Shown here: positions 21,411-31,949 of the stretch, one piece after another
How the letters are laid out: each line of letters opens with the position of its first letter
How positions within the stretch are numbered: position 1 is the stretch's first letter
NCBI GenBank assembly: GCA_030068145.1
Contig: JAPJBO010000012.1
Span: forward strand, 310,001-374,000
DNA length: 64,000 nucleotides
Direction of reading: 5' to 3'
Origin: Diplonema papillatum
Taxonomy: Eukaryota > Euglenozoa > Diplonemea > Diplonemida > Diplonemidae
Notes under the pieces: model-generated
What the model was told of the DNA's origin: nothing
What the model saw: only the letters and a program-made list of their open reading frames with translations
Database searches by the model: none
Made by a program: the position numbers and the translations under genes

Positions 21411-24400
21411 TCACAGTCCCTTCGCCTTCTTCCGCTTGCTTGCCGTCCCGCTTTTTCCCTTCGCCTCAGCCTCGGCCTTGTCGACGACGACAACGTCGCC
21501 TTCGTCCGCATGTTCCTCGGCTGCACCTCCTGTGACCTCGGCAGCTTTCCGCTTCTTACTCGCACGCGACGCAGCAACGGCCTTTTTCGCAGACTCCCTC
21601 TCGGCAGCTTTGGCCGCCTTCAACGCCTCCGTCTCGGCAGCCTTCGCCGCTTTGGCGGCTTCCTGCTCCAAGTCGACGACGTGGCACACTTCAGCGGGGA
21701 TGTCCATTTCTCGAAAGCGGGTGAGCCAGATTTCTTGCTTGGTTGACAACGAGTCGCCGGGGCCTTTGACTTCGGAGAGTAAGATCGAAGACGTCACAGG
21801 GTCGTATAGAGTGAGGTCGGGCATGCCGGAGAGTTGCATTTCGGTGCACATGGAGTGGCAAAGAGAGGCGAGCTGCCGTGGGGTCAGGCAGGACGCGAGG
21901 TTGACAGCTTCGACGAGCGGCGTGTCCCAGGAGCAGTTGATAGCGCGGACGTCCTTGTGCAAGAGGTAGCTGCGCTCGACTTCGGCGCAGATCTGCGGGG
22001 AGGACCACGCGGCGATCAGGGCGGTTCGCGCGCCGACGGCCCGGCCCCGCGCCGCGAAGCGGGGGGTGCCGTAGTCGAGCGGCCGGAGCATGAAGCGCAC
22101 GGGGAACATCGCCCGCGCGCCGGCCGTCGACACGTCGAACAACACGTCCCACATCAGCAGCACGACGACGAACCGCAGCCGAGCCCCCTCGCAGTGCGTC
22201 CCGGTCCAGGCGCTCCCCCTTTCCTTGCAAATCGCGTGCAACGCGGCCGCCTCGACGCCCCCCCGGAGGAGCCCCTTCGCCGTTCGGTCCAGGGCTTCCT
22301 CCTTCTCCGCACCCTCCTCCCCCCGATCCTTCTTCTTCTCGGGAGTCAACGCTTGCAGCATCGTCGCGGCGGCCATGTCATTGTGCTCGAGGTGGTGGTG
22401 GTGGTGGTCGTCGTCGTGGAGGTGGAGCTGGTCTTCCATGTCCAGCAGCACGTCGAGTTCTGCGTCATTTGGCGCGAATTGTTCGTGCGCACTTTCTTCA
22501 AGCCTGTTTTCTTCCTCTAACGGGAGCGGGGATTGTGCGCTGCCATCGATCGGTTTTTGATCTTGATCGTGACAAATTGTATTTGTTGGACACAACAAAG
22601 GGCGCCCGTCCCCGCCGTCGTTCGGCGGGGAACCAAACGAGCCCGGAGGGCTTCTCGGGTTGTTTCCAGGCGGGAACGCCGCCCCCGCCGCTTCCGACGC
22701 CGCGGCGCCGCGGTGGTGAGGCGGCAGCTGCAGCTGCTGCTGCTGCTGCAGCTGCGCTTCGAGGTCGAGGAGAGCGGCGAGCCCGACGTCGGCCGCGAAG
22801 GCCGCGCCGCCGTCGGGCACGGCCAGGGCTGCGGGGACGAGGGAGGCGTTTTCGGCGGGGGGGGTGGTTTGGCGTTGCGAAGTGCGCCGATCTCCGTCGT
22901 CGTCGTCGTTCGAGCGTTCGCCGCCCCGAGAACCTCGGGTGCTGCTGTATCGCTCGTCGCCGGGCGTCTTTTGCGTGACGGCGCACGACCGCAGGTCCAC
23001 CGCTTTCTCCGTCCGGTGGTGAGACGGCAGCTGCAGCTGCAGCGGCTCTTCGAGGCCGAGGAGAGCGGCGATCTCCGCATCGGCCGCGCCGCCGTCGGGC
23101 GCAGCCGCGGCTGCGGGGACGAGGGAGGCGCTTTCGGCGGGGCGTGTGTTTTGGCGTTGCGAAGTGCGCCGATCTCCGTCGTCGTCGTCGTTCGAGCGTT
23201 CGCCGCCCCGAGAACCTCGGGTGCTGCTGTATCGCTCGTCGCCGGGCGTCGTTTGCGTGACGGCGCACGACCGCAGGTCCCAGGCCACCGCTTTTCCCAT
23301 CCGATACCGCTTTCCCTTCACCACCCGAACCTCCGGCTCCACGACTTTCGTGAAGCCCTCGGGCAGGGACGGCACGGGCCTCCGCGCGGGTACCGACGAA
23401 AACAGCGCCGACGCCTCCCCGTCGTCGGCAGCTTCCGCGGCGGCCGTTTTCGCGGCCTTCGCCGCCAGGCGGGCGAGCCGCCGCTCGAGCCAGAGCCGGT
23501 CGGACGCGGCCATGAAGGCGGACGGCGCCTCGCTGAGGGACCGCGCGACAACCCGCCGCAGGGTGGCGGGGCCGTGGTTCAGGTGCCCCAGGTCGATGGC
23601 CAGCCGCTGCCAGAACCGGCCGCGCCGGCGCGGCCGGAAGGCGTTGCAGGCGAGGATCAGCTGCAGGACGCGCGCCGAGAGCGCGTACTTCTTCACCGAT
23701 TCGAACACGTCGACGGCGACCGTCAGCGCCATGCGCTTCACGTAGTCCGCCGAGAACACAATCCGCGACAGCTCCTCCTCGTCGTGGAACACCCCGCAAG
23801 CGCAGCAGCGCGGACCCTTCCCTGTAGCACCTTCCGCAGGCAACCTCACCTCCACGGTATCCCTCCCTTCGAACGAAAACTCGGACTCTCCGTCCGATTC
23901 CACCAGACGCGCCGTATCTGTTGCCCCGTATAGGTTGTTGCTCCTCCTGCTGCTGCTACTGCTGCTGTTGTTCCGCACCTGGGCCTCGTCGTGTGCGGGC
24001 GCCGTTTCGACGACATGGGGTACGCCTTCGTCGGTTGAAAGCGGGTGTGAAGGGGTGCCGACCCCTGCGTTTTGCCCGCCTAACGGCAGGCCCAGCGGGT
24101 CCGCATGATCGACGGGAGAACCCCCACCCGTTGGCACGTCGCCGGCTTGAAGCTGCCTCGCTGGGTTGACCCCAGGGAAAGGAACCCCGGGCGGTGGTGC
24201 TGCGGTTGACCGCTCTGCGTTGCCGCTCGGCGTGGCGAGCTCCGGCTGCGCCCAACGCGAGAGCCCGGCGTCCTCGTTGTCGCTGGCGAGGAACGGGTCG
24301 TCGGACGCGAAGGCCGCGGCCGGCGGCCCCGGCCGCCTGGCCTCGAGGCCGACGCCAGCCCCTCGCGCCTTCGACCATCCCGCCTTCCAGCCGCCGCCCC

Positions 24401-27275
24401 GCCGGCGGTCCTCCACCGGCTTCCGGCTCAGCGGCCGCACCGACGAGACCGCCGGAGGCTGCCTCCAGAAGTCGAACCCAGGAGCCGGTTCGCGGCCTTG
24501 CCGCGGCTCCGCGCCGCTCTGCGGCAGCTTCCGCCGCTTCCGGGCGGGCCGGCTGTGCGGGTTGGCGGGCGGCGCCCGTCCTTCCTCCGGCTGGTCGTCG
24601 CTGAGGACAATCACGTTTTCCGCGCGCTTCGCCCGCTTCGGCGGGCCGGGGGGGGGCGCGGGGCCTGTGCCCTCTCCGCCTGAGCCCCCCACGTCGACGT
24701 CGATGGCGGCCGCGGCCGGCCGCTTGGTTGGCGGGCGGCGCTGGTCGGTCTCGTCCACGTCGATGCCGATCACTTCGCGGCGCGCTTCGTTCCCGCGCAG
24801 CAGGGTGGAGGGGCTGTGTCGTACTGCGGTCTTTTCGGGAGGCCCGCTTTTCACGGCGGCGGCGGCGGTGCTGCCGTTCGCGGCAAGTTGGTCTTCGACC
24901 TCGTCGACGTCAATACCAAGCACTTCGTGGCCCACGGTGGCCGTTTTAGCGGCTGCGCTCGCCACAGATGCGCCTGACGACTCCCTTTTCACGACATCAG
25001 CGGTACTGCCGTTCGTTGCAGGTTGTTCTTCGATCCCATCGACGTCAATACCAATCACTTCGTGGCCCATGATGGCCGTTTTCGCGGCTCCGCTCTCTCG
25101 TAGATGTTGTGCCACAGATGCGTCAACTCTGACCGTGCCAGCCGTTCCTGACGACTCCCTTTTCACGACAGCAGCGGTGCTACCGTTCGTTGCAGGTTGT
25201 TGTTCGATCTCATCAACGTCAATACCAATCACTTCGTGGCCCACGGTGGCCGTTTTCGCGGCTCCGCTCTCTCGTAGATGTTGTGCCACAGATGCGTCAA
25301 CTCTGACCGTGCCAGCCGTTCCTGACGACTCCCTTTTCACGACATCAGCGGTACTGCCGTTCGTTGCAGGTTGTTGTTCGATCTCATCAACGTCAATACC
25401 AATCACTTCGTGGCCCACGGTGGCCGTTTTCGCGGCTCCGCTCTCTCGTAGATGTTGTGCCACAGATGCGTCAACTCTGACCGTGCCAGCCGTTCCTGAC
25501 GACTCCCTTTTCACGACAGCAGCGGTGCTGCCGTTCGTTGCAGGTTGTTGTTCGATCTCATCAACGTCAATACCAATCACTTCGTGGCCCACGATGGCCG
25601 TTTTCGCGGCTCCGCTCCCTCGTAGATGTTGTGCCACAGTTGTGTCAATTCTGACCGTGCCCGCTCCTGACGATTCCCTTTTCGCGGCAGCAGCGGTGCT
25701 GCCGTTTGTTGCAGGTTGTTGTTCGATCTCATCGCCACCTGGCGGCTGCTGCTGCTGCTGCTGGAAGAGAAACACGGCCTCCGGGACTGGGTCGTCGCAG
25801 TGCGCGTGCTGCGCGTGGACTGGCTTCGGGTGGAACTCGGACGGGGGGCACCAGCAGTCGGCTTCCGGGTTGGGGCAGGTGGTTGTCGAGGGGCTGCTTG
25901 TCCGCCACTTAAGGAGCAGGTCGCTGGCCAGCTTCTTGGCCAGCGGCGCGACGACGGCGTACGAGGCTTCGCGGTCCTTGTGCCGCGTGAGCTCGACCGT
26001 CTCGCGGGCGATCGCGCGCAGAGCGTCGACGGCGGCCGTGTAGCCGTCGTACTCCGCGCGGGTGGCGAACAAAGACGTTGAAAACAACGCCGCCGATGGG
26101 TCGCCTCCGGGCGGCGCTTCGAGCAGCGCCGGCCCACCGTGCTCCGCCGGGGGCCCGGGGTTGGGGGGTTTGCTGTCGTTCGACGTGTGGACCAACCCGG
26201 TATCACTGCACGCTGCCGCCTGCCGGAGGGGTGAAGAGTCGCTTTCGTTTGACGTTTTGAACAATGCAGCTTCACCGCACGCTGCCACCTGCTGGAGGGA
26301 TGAAGAGTCACTTTCGTTTGACGTTTTGACCAACGCCGTATCACTGCAAGCGACCGCCTGCTGGAAGGGTGAAGAGTCATTTTTATTCGACGTTTTGACC
26401 AACGCAGCATCACTGCAAGCGACCGCCTGGTGAAGGGGTGAGGAGTCACTTTCGTTCAACGATTTGAACGGCGTTTGCGCGGCTTCGCCGTGCAGGGGTG
26501 GAGAGCCCCCGGAGTTGGCATCGCTGCGGAGGTGCCTCGGTTGATAAACGGGCCATTTCCACATGCCGCAGAGGACGACCAGGGGAAGGTGGCCGTTGGG
26601 GTACGGGGCAGCGTGCTGCGTGTCTTCGGTGATGGTTTCGAGCTCGTCGGACGGGTGCTGCATGAGGAAGAGACGGTGCGCCAGGCAAAACGGCCTCCGG
26701 AAGGCTTCGTCGAGGTGCAGGCACGGGCCGGCGGCTTTGGCGACGGCTTCCCGCGTCAGCTTCTTCCTCCTCGCGGGGTTCGACCCTGTCGCGAAGGGAA
26801 GCTGGGTTTGCCCGTCGGGCAAGCGTTCTCCCCGCTCGGAAAGCATGCCGAGCAACTTCGCCTCGGCGCCTTGCCTGGACAGCATCGCCGCGCCGTGCAC
26901 TTTGAACTGCTTCAACACATCCCGAATCTCGGCCGCTTGCAGCGCGGTCACCACGCCACGTGCCACCTCCTCGTCGTCCAGTGTTTCCCGTCGACCCCCG
27001 AGTCCGAATCCGGACGCCAGGCCCGCCTCAACCAAGCCCAGCGCCGCGTCGTGCCGGTCGGAGATCTCGTCGTACTCGAGCTTCTCGACACGGATCCACT
27101 GCCGCTTCCGGTTGTACAGCCGGACCGCCAGCAGCTGCGAGTTGAGCCGGAGCCGCAAGAACTGGCCGAGCGCCGACGCCTCGGCGTCGGTGAGCAGGTG
27201 CCGGTCCTTGTGCAGGGCGTCATCGATCAGCACGTGGACGTCGCGCAGCTGGATGGGCAAGCGCTCGCGTTCCAT
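21411..27275 (-). CDS. FAN1: FAN1-type structure-specific nuclease with very large insertions
   Basis: This single 1954-codon frame starts at ATG 27275. FAN1 cleaves branched DNA during interstrand crosslink repair in the nucleus. Residues 45-75 (RLYNRKRQWIRVEKLEYDEI) match the conserved FAN1 N-terminal helical region. About residues 1155-1280 (KRMALTVAVDVFESVKKYAL, RRGRFWQRLAIDL) match the TPR-like region. The end carries GSAWTGTHCEG, MWDVLFDV and a VRR-NUC active site with PDLTLYDP and SEVKGPGD, so the metal-binding Asp, Glu and Lys are all present near residues 1815-1840. Human FAN1 has about 1017 residues; the excess lies in repeat-rich insertions at about residues 255-1150 and 1330-1680. 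No UBZ finger is visible. The Ala/Lys-rich tail ends SKRKKAKGL, a likely nuclear signal. An R5 repeat is read in frame. Confidence 0.9.
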   Translation of the reverse strand: MERERLPIQLRDVHVLIDDALHKDRHLLTDAEASALGQFLRLRLNSQLLAVRLYNRKRQWIRVEKLEYDEISDRHDAALGLVEAGLASGFGLGGRRETLDDEEVARGVVTALQAAEIRDVLKQFKVHGAAMLSRQGAEAKLLGMLSERGERLPDGQTQLPFATGSNPARRKKLTREAVAKAAGPCLHLDEAFRRPFCLAHRLFLMQHPSDELETITEDTQHAAPYPNGHLPLVVLCGMWKWPVYQPRHLRSDANSGGSPPLHGEAAQTPFKSLNESDSSPLHQAVACSDAALVKTSNKNDSSPFQQAVACSDTALVKTSNESDSSSLQQVAACGEAALFKTSNESDSSPLRQAAACSDTGLVHTSNDSKPPNPGPPAEHGGPALLEAPPGGDPSAALFSTSLFATRAEYDGYTAAVDALRAIARETVELTRHKDREASYAVVAPLAKKLASDLLLKWRTSSPSTTTCPNPEADCWCPPSEFHPKPVHAQHAHCDDPVPEAVFLFQQQQQQPPGGDEIEQQPATNGSTAAAAKRESSGAGTVRIDTTVAQHLRGSGAAKTAIVGHEVIGIDVDEIEQQPATNGSTAAVVKRESSGTAGTVRVDASVAQHLRESGAAKTATVGHEVIGIDVDEIEQQPATNGSTADVVKRESSGTAGTVRVDASVAQHLRESGAAKTATVGHEVIGIDVDEIEQQPATNGSTAAVVKRESSGTAGTVRVDASVAQHLRESGAAKTAIMGHEVIGIDVDGIEEQPATNGSTADVVKRESSGASVASAAAKTATVGHEVLGIDVDEVEDQLAANGSTAAAAVKSGPPEKTAVRHSPSTLLRGNEARREVIGIDVDETDQRRPPTKRPAAAAIDVDVGGSGGEGTGPAPPPGPPKRAKRAENVIVLSDDQPEEGRAPPANPHSRPARKRRKLPQSGAEPRQGREPAPGFDFWRQPPAVSSVRPLSRKPVEDRRRGGGWKAGWSKARGAGVGLEARRPGPPAAAFASDDPFLASDNEDAGLSRWAQPELATPSGNAERSTAAPPPGVPFPGVNPARQLQAGDVPTGGGSPVDHADPLGLPLGGQNAGVGTPSHPLSTDEGVPHVVETAPAHDEAQVRNNSSSSSSRRSNNLYGATDTARLVESDGESEFSFEGRDTVEVRLPAEGATGKGPRCCACGVFHDEEELSRIVFSADYVKRMALTVAVDVFESVKKYALSARVLQLILACNAFRPRRRGRFWQRLAIDLGHLNHGPATLRRVVARSLSEAPSAFMAASDRLWLERRLARLAAKAAKTAAAEAADDGEASALFSSVPARRPVPSLPEGFTKVVEPEVRVVKGKRYRMGKAVAWDLRSCAVTQTTPGDERYSSTRGSRGGERSNDDDDGDRRTSQRQNTRPAESASLVPAAAAAPDGGAADAEIAALLGLEEPLQLQLPSHHRTEKAVDLRSCAVTQKTPGDERYSSTRGSRGGERSNDDDDGDRRTSQRQTTPPAENASLVPAALAVPDGGAAFAADVGLAALLDLEAQLQQQQQLQLPPHHRGAAASEAAGAAFPPGNNPRSPPGSFGSPPNDGGDGRPLLCPTNTICHDQDQKPIDGSAQSPLPLEEENRLEESAHEQFAPNDAELDVLLDMEDQLHLHDDDHHHHHLEHNDMAAATMLQALTPEKKKDRGEEGAEKEEALDRTAKGLLRGGVEAAALHAICKERGSAWTGTHCEGARLRFVVVLLMWDVLFDVSTAGARAMFPVRFMLRPLDYGTPRFAARGRAVGARTALIAAWSSPQICAEVERSYLLHKDVRAINCSWDTPLVEAVNLASCLTPRQLASLCHSMCTEMQLSGMPDLTLYDPVTSSILLSEVKGPGDSLSTKQEIWLTRFREMDIPAEVCHVVDLEQEAAKAAKAAETEALKAAKAAERESAKKAVAASRASKKRKAAEVTGGAAEEHADEGDVVVVDKAEAEAKGKSGTASKRKKAKGL
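22462..22592 (-). repeat. Dispersed repeat R5 read in frame within FAN1
   Basis: On the gene strand this segment encodes TICHDQDQKPIDGSAQSPL and onward, and its DNA matches the intergenic R5 copies at 1795-1890 and 40077-40165. It lies between the low-complexity insert and the nuclease domain. No in-frame stop occurs. Confidence 0.75.
22760..23290 (-). repeat. Two tandem coding copies of a 280-bp unit in FAN1
   Basis: The segment encoding DLRSCAVTQTTPGDERYSST and the following GSRGGERSNDDDDGDRRTSQ occurs twice (about 23140-23290 and 22860-23010) with few changes, expanding the second FAN1 insertion. Confidence 0.8.
24930..25720 (-). repeat. About five tandem coding copies of a 174-bp unit in FAN1
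   Basis: Each unit encodes about 58 residues beginning DEIEQQPATNGSTAA and ending KTATVGHEVIGIDV. The central three are nearly identical in DNA (about 25070-25600); the outer ones are shorter and more diverged, consistent with unequal exchange inside the insertion. Confidence 0.9.
26180..26480 (-). repeat. Four tandem coding copies of a 75-bp unit in FAN1
   Basis: The 25-residue unit resembles SNESDSSPLHQAVACSDAAL. Copies differ at several positions. This forms the start of the first FAN1 insertion. Confidence 0.85.
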
Positions 27276-29501
27276 CCATCAAGCGCGGGAGCTGGCGACG
27301 TGAGGGCGGGTTTAGATTTGATATTTGTGTTGTGTTGTGCCGACGATCCCGTACGGGCGTTCGGATCGGTACTGCTGTTTTTCACTGTGCGTTGGTGTTG
27401 TTCAGGTCTTACCGAAGGTAGCATGGCCCCAGTATCTCTTCTTTCTCTTTAGGCCCGGATGGCGAAAGCTGTGCTGGCTTTTCTCTTCCAAACACGTTGT
27501 GGGCGCTCTCTTTCGAGATTACAGTTCAGTGTAACTACGGAGGATACAAAGATTGCAAGCAAAACGCTTGCTTGCCTCTGACTGCTTCGCTTTGCATTTT
27601 TGCCTTGCTGTGCCAACCGTTTACGACTCGCCTCCTTCGGAAAGCGAATGAAGACAGCAACGTGCGGTGAAGTAAACAACTTCTCACCTCCTTGGCCGAA
27701 GTGATGTTGTGTTTGCATGCTTGGGTGTATGTTTGTGCTATTTGACCTACGCGCGTTCAGGTTGAACTGCCGCCAACGATAGTTTTTAGCTGTAACAAGT
27801 ATGCTCTTTGAGGAGACACTTGCTAGTTGTGCGCATCAGCGGAACTCACCAGGCTTGGTATGTGGGGTCGGGCCGCCTGTTCCCCCTGCAGCATTTTAGC
27901 ACACACCACACGCACAGAGCTGTTTACACATCGAGACACTCGATGGTCGGCTGACGATCCGCCTTTTTCTACGATGGCCATGCAGTGCCCCCGCTAAGCT
28001 CACGTTTGGTGAGAAATTCAAAAACCTGTGCCCGCCAATTTTTTTTTAACCCCCGTGTTGTGCAGGTTATTTGCTTCGTTTTTGCCTCGATTTCCCGACC
28101 AACTTTATTTTGCCGCTCTGAGACCGAGAAGCTTTTCTCAGGGGGGGGTCTGTCACCCCGGCGAACGGTACGGTACAGGTGGAGAAAGTTTGCACTTCTC
28201 AGTCTGTTTGTCACAATAAACACTGCACATTCCTGGAGGCAACAGCCCATTTCATATTCAACCACCACTCGATACTGCGTGCTGGTAAATCATTCACGAG
28301 TAGACGCAGACCAGAGATCACATGGAACAAGGCACTTGTGTCGACTCGGAGAGAATCGGTCAAGAAATCCGGGGCTGCTTCTGAGCCTCGACTCTACAAC
28401 ACACACACACGATACCACCAACGGGAAAAAGGTGAGGAATTCCTCATGAGGAATTTCTCACCCTCTTTTTTCGAGCCTCTTTTTGTTGAGGAATTCCTCG
28501 CACTTTTTTCGTTAGCGGGAGCACTGTGGCCATGTCATCATAGAAATCATCACGCCCGCTCACCACAAACTCGGGCTCTGAAACGTGGAAACCTGAGGTG
28601 AGGGTCGTCAGGGTGGTGAGCCATTTCATACCGAACCTCCATGCAGAAGGGTGGTACGATCGATGAAACCACAAGACACTTCTCTGCCGGGAACGGCTGA
28701 GTTGCAATAGGAGTAGGGCACAATGCTCGTGTAGGAAGACGGCAGATAGAGAACGAAAACGGATACAAGCGCAGGCAGCAAATTAGCCATAAAAGAACTG
28801 GCTAAGAAAATGCATGTAGGCAAGGTGATCCCGACGGACGGGTAGCTAGACAGATGATAGGGGGAGAGGAGAAAGTGGGTAACTCAACGATTCAGCTGGA
28901 GACTCGCAAGGGGGACTCCGGCCGTGTCTTTAGGCGGCGGTTCAATTTAAACTTCGCGCAGTTGCGCTACGCGAGACGTCGACGGGATGTTCGGATCCAA
29001 ACTGCCAGTCCCGCGATTTATCAAGGGAGCTCCACAAGGCATAAATATCACCCACCAGTGTCCCTCTGTGGCTGACCGGCCCGGTAAAAAGTCTGTTGGC
29101 ATCGCAGCAGCATTAATCCACGCTAGCTGCTGATAATACCCGGGTGCCGGCACCGCTGGTGTTCATCGACAGGTAGACACCGGTTGTTTAGTCAACGTGG
29201 CTCGTCGAGGAATTATGGAACTCTCGCCCTCAGGAGGCTTTTGTCGACGCCCAGCTGTGTCCCCAAGTAGATTGCGGCACATTCCGGGGGTCCGCAAAAA
29301 GAACACCGGTGCGGGCTTGGGACTGCCTTTTTCACTCGCCAACACCGGAAGCATCGCTGCTTGTTTCTCTTCCTGCTACGCTCAGTGATATGCTTAAGCT
29401 TAGCACGTAGATCACACTGAGGGTCGGTGAGAAGTTTATTGGCAGGAACCTTAGCTTTTCGCCAGATCGAACCCTCACGAAAAGCATCAGGTACCGACAG
29501 T
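27276..29501. other. Intergenic, no gene seen
   Basis: This lies between the FAN1 start and the SYF2 stop. It holds the palindromes at 28432-28499, a short (AC) run near 28400, and several short unsupported frames. I see no RNA gene. Confidence 0.5.
28432..28499. repeat. Nested palindromes around gaggaattcctc
   Basis: gaggaattcctc, itself a perfect 12-base palindrome, occurs at 28434-28445 and 28488-28499. Positions 28432-28461 form a 30-base near-perfect palindrome (14 of 15 pairs). Confidence 0.7.
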
Positions 29502-30670
29502 TTACATGGCGGTCCCCCTTTCGATGTTCTGGCGGATCTCGGTTGTGAACGGGTCGAAGTGGCGCTTGAGCTTCTCGTTGAACTTCTTGTTCCTGTCGTT
29601 GATGTAATCGACGTCGGCGTCGGCGTTGAATGCACGCCGGCGCGAGAACTGGCCTCGTCGCGACTCCGTCACCGCCAGCTCAGCCTTCAGACGCATGCGC
29701 ATGTCCTCGGTCGGCTCGTCGACTATGCAGTACTCCAGATCATCTTTCTTCGTCGGATCGGCCTCGTAAGCTGTGTGTGTGTGTGTGTTGATACTCGTAA
29801 CCAGCTTCTTGAGCAAGTTCTTCCCCTGTCGAATCGAGTGTCGTCGAGCGGAATCGTTTTGGGTTAGAATGTGTGGCGATAGTCTACATCCGCTCACTTT
29901 CGTGACTACCTCTTACAGCGCGCCGTGACATGTTTTCGGCGCTTGTTATTCTCTGACTCGCCGTCTGACCGTGGCGTAAACCGCCAAAACTCGCTACACT
30001 CCCCCGCAATGAACCCAGACTTACTGAGCACGAGTAGGAAGGTCGTTTTCACTGCGGCATACTCTTTGAATTTCCTTTTCAACAAGAACACCAGCGGTTT
30101 AGCTTCAATAACAGAGCTCAAGCAACACCAACAACGCTCGCGACTGACGAATCGCTCAGCTGGCATACCTTTCTTGTCCTGCTCGTACTTCTCCTGGAGT
30201 TCACCTCCGAAGGAATCATGGATCCTCTCGAGACGCTTCTTTTGAGTCTTGGCCTGTGTGTCAATGTTGAACATCTCCCAACCAAAGCCCGCTGCGTTGC
30301 TGTCCTTCTTCCTTTTCTTCTTCGCCTGCTCGTCGGCCTGCGCCGCAGTCATCCCCATTTGAGGATCCACGTCGCCCGCAACGCCGTCCGCCACGTCCTT
30401 TTCATGCTGCTTCTTTCTTTCGAGCCAAGCCTCCTTCCTCTTCTTAGCTTCGACTGCCGCCTCGCCTTCTGTCCGTCTCCTGTACTCGTCCAGGGCCGCT
30501 TCTTTGTTTAAATTGCGCGCCTGATTCATTCTCGACTGCAGATTCTGCAGCCTCTGACGCCTGGCAGCCGCTCGGTCGGCATCGCCTTTCGTCTCTTCCT
30601 CACCGTTGTGTTCGGCTTCCGCCTTCGACTCTGCGTCCTTTGTTGCCTGCGCTGATGTTTCTTTTGGCAT
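29502..30670 (-). CDS. SYF2: Pre-mRNA splicing factor SYF2
   Basis: Exon 1 is 30670-30169 (ATG start, phase 1 donor AAAG|GTATGC), the intron is 30168-29771 and exon 2 is 29770-29502. This gives about 256 residues, close to the human protein (243). SYF2 is a component of the spliceosomal NineTeen-associated complex. Family signatures are FGWEMFNIDTQAKTQKKRLE before the junction and SRRRAFNADADVDYINDRN, then EIRQNIERGTAM at the C-terminus. The N-terminal half is a charged coiled coil. With this junction the linker length matches the human protein. The acceptor lies at the end of an (AC)n tract that replaces the usual pyrimidine tract. A three-unit 80-bp repeat lies just upstream of the start. 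Confidence 0.92.
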
Positions 30671-30688
30671 GGTTTACCCTCCGCCGTG

Positions 30689-30930
30689 TTCCTTCTCCCG
30701 TCAGCACCTAGAATTTTTGATTGCTCAGTCTAGACTCATGCGATGGCTCCCGGAGATGTCTGCCACATAGTTCTTTCTCCCGTCAGCACCTAGAATGTTT
30801 TGATTGCTCAGTCTAGATGCAATGGCTCCCAGAGATGTGCGTCACATTGTTCCTTCTCCCGTCAGCACCTAGAATTTTTTGATTGCTCAGTCTAGACTCA
30901 TGCGATGGCTCCCAGAGATGTGTGTCACAC
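30689..30930. repeat. Three tandem copies of an 80-bp unit upstream of SYF2
   Basis: Units begin near 30689, 30771 and 30847 and share ttctcccgtcagcacctaga, gattgctcagtctaga and gatggctccc.gagatgt. The array starts about 20 bases upstream of the SYF2 ATG, so it covers the likely leader or promoter. Confidence 0.9.
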
Positions 30931-31949
30931 GGCACACTTTTTCAAAACTACCCTGGCGCGAAGCTTCTGCCCGCTACACAGCACACTAGGGATGCACCAG
31001 GTTAGAACGGGTCCCGGAGCACACACCAAGCAAGCTTGCTTGAGCGCCTGCGGCGCGTCAAGTTGGAATTATTACGTTTCTGAGCGAACTCCTCGTATCC
31101 ACCAGCCGAAAGCATGGTCGGAGGGGCAAAGTAAAAACTGACAAACGGAGGCCCCACCGTTTGCCCCCACGGATTAGCATGCAATTAGGTCCAGCAGCTC
31201 TCAGCTTCTTCTTCGCCGTTGACTCGATCTCCGTCTGTGAAGGAGACAACGCACCTGTTTACATGCACGCTTACTTGACCAGAGTTCTAATGGCTCAAGG
31301 TATGGGGAAAGAGGTGCGGTTGGTCTCATTGTTTGGGAAGGGGACTTCACTCGAGTGAGAGCGACTTGTGTACTGGAATATGAGGCAAGGAGGAGGGGCG
31401 CACGTGGTGCCCGAGTAGGACTGCCAAAAGACGACGAAAAGATAAACTGAAACAGCGAGCCTTCGTTTTGTCGCACGAGCCTGAACCCGAAATTCCTGGG
31501 AAGGTGTTCCTTGGCTTTCAGGTGGCAAACAGTGATCAGGGTATGCAGGTGGGTTGGAAGGTTCAGCACACGTTGCTCGGTGCTGTTTCATGTGTCGCCG
31601 TCGATTCCTTTTTTCCTCAACGACGGCAAGTGTCAAACTACCCGAAAGCGGTTGATTCCTGTAGGCAGGTTTTCCTGCCGGCGGAAGTTGTTTGGAATAG
31701 CTTTTCTTTTTGCTGAACAAGTGAAGATGTGCTTGCGATGCAGTCAGCCAAAACGAGAGCACATGACCAGTCAGATTTGCCGGGTGGCGGAGAAACTGTT
31801 TGCAACGGAAATACTAGAGGGGCCGCCCGGTGCTTGTTTCGACGGTGGCTTGACTTGAGAGGAGAAGCAATTACAAATGGGCTTTTGATAGCCTTTTGTG
31901 TTTCCGACGTTCCCGTACGGGAGTACAGATTGTTGGTGTCTTTTTTTTT
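30931..31949. other. Intergenic, no gene seen
   Basis: Only short frames without family signature are present. Confidence 0.45.

Noticed and set aside
22533-26043. Several long plus-strand frames opposite FAN1
   Set aside because: High GC and repeat periods of three open the antisense frames; the FAN1 strand carries all conserved motifs.
29771-29825. Exon from acceptor 29826 plus a 31-nt micro-intron in SYF2
   Set aside because: A single intron ending at 29771 gives the right phase and a linker of the same length as human SYF2 without needing a second, unusually short intron.
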